A DNA stretch of 64,000 nt from Nitrospira sp. Lineage in GTDB: Bacteria; Nitrospirota; Nitrospiria; Nitrospirales; Nitrospiraceae. The notes beneath the pieces are model-generated. The model was not told the DNA's origin. It saw only the letters and a list, made by a program, of their open reading frames with translations, and made no database searches. Within the stretch, counting starts at the first letter, position 1; the number at the start of each line of letters is the position of its first letter. The translations under genes and the position numbers were made by a program. Positions 57,798-64,000 of this stretch are shown here, one piece after another. The stretch lies in NCBI GenBank assembly GCA_015709715.1, contig CP054184.1:558001-622000 (forward strand). Reading direction: 5' to 3'.

Positions 57798-59143
57798 GAG
57801 GCAATCTCCTGCCCGACAGAACTTTCCAACTGAAACAGATTATGCTGGTACGTAAACAACGCCTCGATAAAATTCTGTTGGATCATGCGCGAGGTCCGGG
57901 CCGCATCAAGCAGATCCAGAATCGTGGCGCCGCCCCGCTCGTAGGCACGTTCCACAATCGTGAAAGTCGACCGGGCATCGTCCAAGACGCCGGCCAGATA
58001 CGCCTCGACCAGCCGGCGACTTTGAAGCAGATTACGATAGGCCACCTCCACCTGATTTTCCACCTGGTTGACCGTTCGATCCAACTCCGCCTGCGCCGAC
58101 TGTACCCCCACCTCGGCCTGCACGATCCCGCCTTGGTTGCGGTTGAAGAGCGGGAGCGGCACCCCGAGGTTCAAGATAGCCATCTGCTGGTTATCCGGGC
58201 CCCGCGAGCCCTGCACCGCATACCCGGCTCCAATCGTGACATCCGGCACCCGATAGGCCTTGGCCAACTTGAGGTCCGCTTCACGTTGAGAGAGGTTGGC
58301 GCGGCGCCCCCTGATGTCGGGACGAATATCCAAGGCGACCGACCGCAGCCTCGCGAAATCAGGGTCCACCCGGCGGTAGTCCATCTCGGTGGTCAATTCC
58401 AACTTGGACGCCGGCGTCAGCCTCAGCAGCTGGCGCAGGTCCGCTCTGGCCGACTCCCCTTCCTGGATGGCCTCGATCACCTGCGACTGGAAGTCGACCA
58501 TCTGCAGTCGGATCCTGATGAGATCGACTTCGGCGATGTATCCCTTCTTGAAACGGATGGTATTCACATCCAGGATGCGCGCGAAGCGGTCCCGATTCTC
58601 TTCGGCCAAGGCCAGCCGGCGCTGGGCCACGAGGACACGATAGTACGAGTCTTTGAGGGTGAAGCCCAACTGCCGCACGGCATCCTCGAAATCGGCCTCC
58701 GCGGACTGGAGTCCGAACCCAGCGCTTTCGATGCGGTATCCGCGTTTACCGGCCAGCTCGAACAGCTGTTGCGCTTGAGCCGTCAGGGCGCCTGTTTTGG
58801 CCAACGTATTGCCTTGGGTGAACGAGGCGACGTTGCCGATCTGCATCACCGGGTTCGGGAACAGCCTGGCGGTAATTTGCTGCCCCTTGCTGGATTCGAT
58901 GCCGTACTTCGCGATCAGGAGGTCGAGATTTTGCCTCAGAAACAACGCCACCGCCTCGGAGAGGCTCAGCCGAATGACCGGAGATGGCAAGGCAGGCGCG
59001 GTGCTCTCCACTGCAGCTGCGCTCTCGATCGCCGTCCGACCGAGGATCAAGACGGTGCACAACACGAGCACCACGCGAACGCTGGATGATCTCAACAGGC
59101 ATACCCACAGACGGCCTCTGTCACGGAGCATGTCGTCACACAT
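57794..59143 (-). CDS. TolC-like outer-membrane channel (CzcC-like)
   Basis: Product of 449 residues. A hydrophobic signal (about 14-34) is followed by LSLSEAVALFLRQNLDLLIA, internal repeats of long helices, and a second repeat ending YERGGATILDLLDAARTSRM, both typical for OEP-type channels. It would form a trimeric tunnel for the metal pump. First gene of the operon, after the promoter at 59182-59210. Confidence 0.9.
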   Translation of the reverse strand: MCDDMLRDRGRLWVCLLRSSSVRVVLVLCTVLILGRTAIESAAAVESTAPALPSPVIRLSLSEAVALFLRQNLDLLIAKYGIESSKGQQITARLFPNPVMQIGNVASFTQGNTLAKTGALTAQAQQLFELAGKRGYRIESAGFGLQSAEADFEDAVRQLGFTLKDSYYRVLVAQRRLALAEENRDRFARILDVNTIRFKKGYIAEVDLIRIRLQMVDFQSQVIEAIQEGESARADLRQLLRLTPASKLELTTEMDYRRVDPDFARLRSVALDIRPDIRGRRANLSQREADLKLAKAYRVPDVTIGAGYAVQGSRGPDNQQMAILNLGVPLPLFNRNQGGIVQAEVGVQSAQAELDRTVNQVENQVEVAYRNLLQSRRLVEAYLAGVLDDARSTFTIVERAYERGGATILDLLDAARTSRMIQQNFIEALFTYQHNLFQLESSVGQEIAS

Positions 59144-59181
59144 TGTGCAGGAAGATCGAAGAAACGAGGACAGATCGGTTA

Positions 59182-59210
59182 ATTATACTGATTCTGCCGG
59201 ATATTTGAAA
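59182..59210 (-). promoter_or_regulatory. Predicted promoter of the metal-efflux operon
   Basis: On the minus strand: TTTCAA (59210-59205), a 17-nt spacer and TATAAT (59187-59182), about 40 bp above the channel gene start. No clear operator for a MerR- or ArsR-type metal sensor is visible beside it. Confidence 0.6.
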
Positions 59211-59240
59211 TAAAGTACGCACGAAACCGCCCCTACTGCC

Positions 59241-60311
59241 TCACTGCATTTTCAATTCGGTCCAGGCTCGGTCGTACAGCCGAATCGCCCGGCCCACATC
59301 GCGCATCCACTCCAGCCGGCCCAACTCCTCCACCGGCGGATAAATGGCCGTGTTCTCTCTGATCTCCCGGCTCACTCGCTCCCTGGCCCGGCGGGAGGCC
59401 GTGGCGAAGCGGAGCCGCTCGGACGTGCGCGCCGAGATCTCGGGATCCATGAGGAAGTTGACGAACCGCATCGCGAGTTCCTTGTGGGGCGCCGACCGGA
59501 GCACCACCAGGCAGTCGGCCCAAATCGTCGCCCCTTCCTTTGGCACGACGTAGCGCAACGACGGCCGTTCCACCATGGCCCGAGCCACCGGCCCCCCCCA
59601 CCCATGCGCCAGTATCACCTCCCCGGAGGCGAGCAGCTGGTCGTAGTGGTCGCTGGTATAGGTCTTCACCAAGGGCTTCTGCCGCAACAATGATTCCTTG
59701 GCCGCCTCGATCTCCTTGGGATCGGTGCTGTTCATCGACCGGCCCATCGCGCGCAAGACCGCGCCGAACACCTCCCGCTGATCGTTCAACATGCTGATCC
59801 GGCCGCGGTAACGAGGATCCCACAGGACCGACCAACTGTCGGGCGGCGTGGTGATCACGGCCGAGTCGTACCCAATGCCCACCGTCCCCCAAAGGTAGGG
59901 CACCGAGTACTGCCCCTCGGGGTCAAAGTGAGGCGCGCGCAGGTGCGGTTCGAGATCGGCCGCGTTGGGCAACTGCGTCCTGTCCAGTTCGCTGAGAAGA
60001 CCCTGTTGCATCATGATGGCCACCATGAAGTCCGACGGCACGGCGACGTCGTACCCCGTCGCGCCGCTTTGCAGCTTGGCGAGTAGTTCTTCATTACTGC
60101 TGAACGTGTCGACGACCACCTTAGCCTGCTCACGCCGCTCGAACTCGCGAATGATCTCCGGCCCCACATAGTCCGACCAGGTGAAGTAATGCAGTACCGG
60201 CCGGCCTTCGCCTGACGCCCCTTCTCCAGCCCGACCGCAGGCGGCCAACCCGCAGAAGCACGCTACCAGGAGCAGAACGAAAGGGCTGTTCCTGCGCAGA
60301 GCGGACCCCAT
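59241..60311 (-). CDS. potD: Polyamine ABC transporter substrate-binding protein (PotD-like)
   Basis: Product of 356 residues. Lipoprotein-type signal with LAACGRAG. Then VLHYFTWSDYVGPEIIREFE, LAKLQSGATGYDVAVPSDFM, VPYLWGTVGIGYDS and HGWGGPVARAM, typical of PotD/PotF. It captures spermidine or putrescine in the periplasm. Last gene of the potABCD unit; its start directly follows the PotC stop. Confidence 0.9.
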   Translation of the reverse strand: MGSALRRNSPFVLLLVACFCGLAACGRAGEGASGEGRPVLHYFTWSDYVGPEIIREFERREQAKVVVDTFSSNEELLAKLQSGATGYDVAVPSDFMVAIMMQQGLLSELDRTQLPNAADLEPHLRAPHFDPEGQYSVPYLWGTVGIGYDSAVITTPPDSWSVLWDPRYRGRISMLNDQREVFGAVLRAMGRSMNSTDPKEIEAAKESLLRQKPLVKTYTSDHYDQLLASGEVILAHGWGGPVARAMVERPSLRYVVPKEGATIWADCLVVLRSAPHKELAMRFVNFLMDPEISARTSERLRFATASRRARERVSREIRENTAIYPPVEELGRLEWMRDVGRAIRLYDRAWTELKMQ

Positions 60312-61085
60312 TCAGACCTCACGACGCTGGAGGTACAGCGACAGGCCCACACAGCCCATCGAAACGATCAACAGCAACGAGGACAGGGCATTGATCTCGG
60401 GCGTGACGCCCGCTTTGATCATGGAATAGACCTTCAGGGGCAGCGTCGTGGCGCCGGGGCCGGCGGTGAAAAACGTCACCAGGAAATCGTCCAGCGAAAC
60501 GGTGAAGGCCACGAGCATGGCCCCCCACAAGGCCGGCCGCAGCAGCGGCAGGGTGACATGCCAAAAGACCTGCCAGGGACCGGCGCCTAAATCAGCCGCC
60601 GCCTCGCGTAACAGCGGATCGAGCTTTCTCAGGCGTGTCCTGACCATGATCGTCACCAAAGGAATGTTGAACGCCACATGGCCGACAATCACGGTCGTGA
60701 GGCCGAGGGGCACCTGCACCATGACAAAGAACAACATCAGCGCCACGCCCAGCATGACTTCCGGAATCACGAGGGGCAGCACCAGACCACCTTCAATGAG
60801 CTGCTGCCGACGGTTGGGCATCGCCTCCATCCCCAACGCCAGCAGGCCTCCCAGCAGCACCGCTCCGACCGTGGAAATGGCCGCAATCACCAGGCTGTTC
60901 GCCGTGGCTGCCAACAGCGCCTCGTCGCGGAAGAGCGTCGCATACCACTTGAGCGTCGCCCCTCGCCAGCTCGTCGACAGTTGCGCCGCATTGAAGGAGT
61001 AGAGCACCAAGATCGCGATGGGGACGTAGAGAAACGCCAGGACCGCAGCTCCCACCAGGTTCAGCCCCACCATGCCGCGCCTCAT
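60312..61085 (-). CDS. potC: Polyamine ABC transporter permease (PotC-like)
   Basis: Product of 257 residues from an ATGA-overlap start at 61085. Six transmembrane helices with the EAA loop EAAADLGAGPWQVFWHVTLP (about 150-169), the contact to the ATPase. LDDFLVTFFTAGPGATTLPL is typical of PotC/PotI. The longer upstream frame is shadow sequence. Confidence 0.9.
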   Translation of the reverse strand: MRRGMVGLNLVGAAVLAFLYVPIAILVLYSFNAAQLSTSWRGATLKWYATLFRDEALLAATANSLVIAAISTVGAVLLGGLLALGMEAMPNRRQQLIEGGLVLPLVIPEVMLGVALMLFFVMVQVPLGLTTVIVGHVAFNIPLVTIMVRTRLRKLDPLLREAAADLGAGPWQVFWHVTLPLLRPALWGAMLVAFTVSLDDFLVTFFTAGPGATTLPLKVYSMIKAGVTPEINALSSLLLIVSMGCVGLSLYLQRREV

Positions 61086-61972
61086 CGTTCCTCCCGGCGG
61101 CCGGGCTCGCCGGGCCCATTGCGGTAGTAGAGCGCCACCGCCAGCAGGACCAAACCCATGAGAACGAAGGAGACGGCGGAGCCCAAGGGCCAATCTCGCA
61201 CGACGAGGTATTCATGCTGGATGAGATTGCCGATCATCATGCTCTTGGCGCCGCCCAGGAGATCGGGCGTAATGAAGGCGCCGATCGACGGAATGAACAC
61301 CAGTATACAGCCCGCCACGATGCCCGGCTTGACCAGCGGAAGTATCACGCGGATCAGGATCGCCCATCGCGATGCGTAGAGATCCCAGGCTGCGTCGACC
61401 AGCAGCGGGTCCAACCGCTCGATGGCCACGTACAATGGGAGCACCATAAAGGGCAGATATCCGTAAACGAGCCCGATCACGACGGCGGACGGCGTATAGA
61501 GCAACTCCAAGGGGCCGTCCGTGAAGCCGATGGCCGACAACCATCGGTTGACCAGGCCGTCCTGCCGCAGCAGGATCATCCAGGCATAGGTGCGCGCCAG
61601 GAAGTTCGTCCAGAGCGGTAACATTACCAGCAGCAACCACACCGGCTGCCACCGCGGAGCACTGCGCGCAATGGCATAGGCGAGCGGAAACCCCAGCACT
61701 AGGCACAGCAGGGTCGTGAGCCCGGCGTACCAAAGCGACTGGGCGAAGATCTTTCCATAGAGCGGATGGAGCAGATCGAGGTAATTCGCCCAGGTGAATT
61801 CCCAGAGGATACCGCCGTAGGTGCCACGCGACGCAAAGCTGATGGCCAACACGAGAACCAGCGGCAACAGGAAAAACAGGCCCATCCAGAGGAGACCGGG
61901 AATCGCGAGCCGGCACCGCACGCAGGAAGGCCGCGAGGTCGAGGGGGCCGCCGATTGCTCGCTCATGCGCAT
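61082..61972 (-). CDS. potB: Polyamine ABC transporter permease (PotB-like)
   Basis: Product of 296 residues (or 294 from Met3). Six transmembrane helices, with EAA-loop DAAWDLYASRWAILIRVILP and the PotB-type strand FIPSIGAFITPDLLGGAKSM. It pairs with PotC to form the channel. Two bases separate it from potA. Confidence 0.9.
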   Translation of the reverse strand: MRMSEQSAAPSTSRPSCVRCRLAIPGLLWMGLFFLLPLVLVLAISFASRGTYGGILWEFTWANYLDLLHPLYGKIFAQSLWYAGLTTLLCLVLGFPLAYAIARSAPRWQPVWLLLVMLPLWTNFLARTYAWMILLRQDGLVNRWLSAIGFTDGPLELLYTPSAVVIGLVYGYLPFMVLPLYVAIERLDPLLVDAAWDLYASRWAILIRVILPLVKPGIVAGCILVFIPSIGAFITPDLLGGAKSMMIGNLIQHEYLVVRDWPLGSAVSFVLMGLVLLAVALYYRNGPGEPGRREER

Positions 61973-61974
61973 CG

Positions 61975-63111
61975 TTATTCGAAGAAGAGCCGTCCGTCAG
62001 CGAGGCGCCACTGTACGAAGACCGCTTCACCAAATTGGAACGCATCGCCCCCGGGGGTCGACGTGCATGTAACCTCCCACGGGCGACCGGGCCCCACACG
62101 CACCAGGTACTTAGTGCCTCCTCCGGCGAACAGAGTCTTCTCGATCGTGGCGGGCAAGCAGGGATCCGGCGTCACGGGACGTTCACGCGTCAGCCTGAGT
62201 TGTTCCGGCCGCAGCGAGAGGATCGCCGCGCAGCCGGCCTCCGTATCGACCAACGAGCGAATCGGCACCGGGGGCTGCCCCTCATTCGGATACAAGAAAC
62301 TTCCTGCCCGGTCCTGAATCACCACCTTTCCCGGCAATTCATTCGAGACACCGAGAAACCGCGACACGAAGAGGTTGCACGGCTGCGCATACACCTCCCG
62401 AGGACTGCCTACCTGCCACAGCCGCCCCTGATGCATCACCGCGATTCGGTCGGACATCATCATCGCCTCCTCTTGGTGATGCGTGACGCAGACGCAGGTC
62501 AAGCCTGCGCGCTCTTGAATGGCCTTGAGCTCCAACTGCATGTGTTGCCGCAGCTGTTGATCGAGAGCCGACAAGGGTTCATCCAACAGGACGACCGCCG
62601 GCTTGTTGACCAACGCACGGGCCAATGCGACCCGTTGCTGCTCCCCGCCGGACAGTTGTGTCGGCATGCGTGCATCCTTGCCGGTCAGTTTGACCAGATC
62701 CAGCGCCTGCCGCACCTGCGCAGCGATCGCCGACGTCGGAAGCCCGCGCATTTTCAACCCGAACGCCACGTTCTCGAACACCGTCAGGTGGGGAAAAAGC
62801 GCGTAGGATTGAAAGACGAGATTCACAGGCCGACGATTGGGCGGTACGCCGCGCATGGAGCGGCCTTCGATCAGCACGTCGCCCTCGTCCGGATCTTCGA
62901 AGCCCGCCAATATCCGCAGGACAGAGGTCTTTCCCGCGCCGCTCGGACCCAGGATGGAAAAGAATTCGCCGCGCCGTACCTGAAAACTGACCTGATCGAC
63001 GGCCGTCACGCCCCCATGGCGGCGGACGACTCCGCGGACATCAATAGCGGAAGGGGCATCGAGTCGGAAGGACGAAGGGAGAAGCGAGGAGGGGTCGACC
63101 TGGGTCGCCAT
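61975..63111 (-). CDS. potA: Polyamine ABC transporter ATPase (PotA-like)
   Basis: Product of 378 residues. Walker [10 protein letters not shown], signature [19 protein letters not shown], Walker [13 protein letters not shown], switch HHQEEAM, and a C-terminal TOBE regulatory domain (about 285-375). It energises uptake. First gene of the pot unit, which reads potA-B-C-D. Confidence 0.93.
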   Translation of the reverse strand: MATQVDPSSLLPSSFRLDAPSAIDVRGVVRRHGGVTAVDQVSFQVRRGEFFSILGPSGAGKTSVLRILAGFEDPDEGDVLIEGRSMRGVPPNRRPVNLVFQSYALFPHLTVFENVAFGLKMRGLPTSAIAAQVRQALDLVKLTGKDARMPTQLSGGEQQRVALARALVNKPAVVLLDEPLSALDQQLRQHMQLELKAIQERAGLTCVCVTHHQEEAMMMSDRIAVMHQGRLWQVGSPREVYAQPCNLFVSRFLGVSNELPGKVVIQDRAGSFLYPNEGQPPVPIRSLVDTEAGCAAILSLRPEQLRLTRERPVTPDPCLPATIEKTLFAGGGTKYLVRVGPGRPWEVTCTSTPGGDAFQFGEAVFVQWRLADGRLFFE

Positions 63112-63151
63112 TACGACCTGTGTTCAGCGCCCGGACGAAGAGGCAGAGGGA

Positions 63152-63430
63152 TCAAGGGTTGACGCCGGACTTGGAGCTGACATCCCGCAAATGTTTTCGC
63201 ACCCGCACCCGATGTTCGTGCTTGCGCAACAATTCCCGCCGGATCACATCGCGATCTTCCGCTACGATCCGGACCAACCGGTCGTTGTCCTCGGCATGGT
63301 TGCGCACCAGTTCGGAGAGACGCTGCACTTGCCGCTCCAACCGCTCCAACCGCCAGACCATTTCCTTCATCGGGTTTGCGGTGGGAAATCCGGGCTTGAT
63401 GACCTCCGGCAGGGCATTCTGTTTTTTCAT
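63152..63430 (-). CDS. Small coiled-coil protein
   Basis: Product of 92 residues: [20 protein letters not shown], then a long charged helix ([20 protein letters not shown]) with heptads, ending in a basic region. The divergent glgC promoter lies next to it. Function unknown. Confidence 0.6.
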   Translation of the reverse strand: MKKQNALPEVIKPGFPTANPMKEMVWRLERLERQVQRLSELVRNHAEDNDRLVRIVAEDRDVIRRELLRKHEHRVRVRKHLRDVSSKSGVNP

Positions 63431-63526
63431 GTCCGCTCCTTTGGCTTCGGCCCGACGAGGTGCCGGGAACCGGCGTCGGATCGTAGTATCGTCCGACTCG
63501 GAGGTGAAGTCAACGATTCTGCGTCC

Positions 63527-63555
63527 TTTCCATTCGCCGATCGTCCTGTTACAAT
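63527..63555 (+). promoter_or_regulatory. Predicted promoter of glgC
   Basis: TTTCCA (63527-63532), a 17-nt spacer and TACAAT (63550-63555). The ATG at 63566 is only about ten bases below the -10 box, so the transcript would be leaderless or nearly so. No purine-rich ribosome site precedes the ATG. Confidence 0.5.
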
Positions 63556-63565
63556 CGGGCTCTCT

Positions 63566-64000
63566 ATGCCCAAGATCTTCACGATGGTTCTCGCCGGCGG
63601 CAAGGGCGAACGGTTGTATCCCCTCACGGATCAGCGCGCCAAACCCGCCGTCCCCTTCGGCGGTAAATATCGCATCATCGATTTCACGCTCAGCAATTGT
63701 TTGAACTCCGGGTTGCGGCAGATCGCGGTCCTCATCCAATACAAGTCGCACTCGCTCGATCGACATATCCGCATCGGCTGGAACATCCTCAACGCAGAGT
63801 TGGGTGAATACATCACCTCCGTGCCGCCCCAACAGCGCATCAGCGAGGATTGGTACCGCGGCACCGCCGACGCTGTCTTCCAGAATCTGTTCCTGCTCGA
63901 TCCCGATCAACCCGAATACCTGCTCGTCCTGGCCGGCGATCACATCTATAAGATGAATTACGCCGACATGTACAACCTGATGCAGGAAAAACAAGCCGAC
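63566..64000 (+). CDS. glgC: Glucose-1-phosphate adenylyltransferase, 5' part
   Basis: 145 codons visible, running off the right edge. [20 protein letters not shown] (nucleotide-binding GG-x-G-x-RL-x-PLT), [20 protein letters not shown], and [13 protein letters not shown] are hallmarks of GlgC. It makes ADP-glucose for glycogen synthesis. The lack of a ribosome site together with the close promoter suggests leaderless initiation. Confidence 0.95.
   Translation, partial: MPKIFTMVLAGGKGERLYPLTDQRAKPAVPFGGKYRIIDFTLSNCLNSGLRQIAVLIQYKSHSLDRHIRIGWNILNAELGEYITSVPPQQRISEDWYRGTADAVFQNLFLLDPDQPEYLLVLAGDHIYKMNYADMYNLMQEKQAD

Overview
The window is GC-rich bacterial DNA made of two unlike halves: a mobile element of about 17.7 kb on the left and 46 kb of ordinary chromosome on the right. 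The chromosomal genes best fit a Gram-negative, Nitrospira-like bacterium (phylum Nitrospirota). The fit rests on cobalamin-dependent MetH, a complete RND metal efflux operon with an outer-membrane channel, many small secreted or zinc-ribbon proteins, and a sulfur-carrier cluster joining cysteine and threonine synthases. The genus is an inference from gene content.

Positions 1 to about 17,700 look like the early and regulatory half of a prophage or related integrated phage element. It consists of tightly packed, mostly minus-strand small genes, many joined by 4-nt start/stop overlaps. It has a replication set: an archaeo-eukaryotic-type primase, a UvrD-like helicase, a SNF2-type helicase, a VRR-NUC nuclease and several zinc-ribbon proteins. 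It also has three HNH endonuclease genes, an intein, an HTH protein that may be a small terminase, and two predicted counter-defence proteins, one of the Tad2/DUF2829 family and one resembling the Acb2/Tad1 hairpin family. Its right end abuts the 3' end of a tRNA-Pro(UGG) gene at 17,764-17,840, a typical attachment position. No integrase, portal, capsid or tail gene is visible, so the element must continue to the left. Two divergent small ribbon-helix-helix-like genes at 17.1-17.7 kb flank a perfect 19-bp palindrome set inside a strong promoter. Related sites recur in five other intergenic places in the element, which suggests a phage-wide repressor regulon.

Positions 17.7-36 kb hold rph-rdgB-tRNA-Pro, a REC/HD-GYP response regulator, metH, small envelope proteins, a heme-oxygenase-fold enzyme coupled to a formylglycine-generating-enzyme-like protein, a hybrid histidine kinase with an adjacent response regulator, hemW and a ClpS-like gene. 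Positions 36-44 kb hold conserved proteins (DUF3386, DUF5069, universal stress protein, TPM domain, a degenerate nucleotidyltransferase, an FAD monooxygenase, a PLD-type nuclease).

Positions 44-49.4 kb form a sulfur-transfer cluster: a ThiS-like carrier, cysteine synthase, an E1-like enzyme, threonine synthase, a second MoaD-like carrier, a NIL-domain protein, a second E1-like enzyme and a JAMM protease. This is the set expected for thiocarboxylate-dependent amino-acid sulfur assimilation. Positions 49.4-64 kb hold an ABC exporter, peptide deformylase, a HEAT-repeat protein, a CzcCBA-type efflux operon, a potABCD polyamine operon and the start of glgC.
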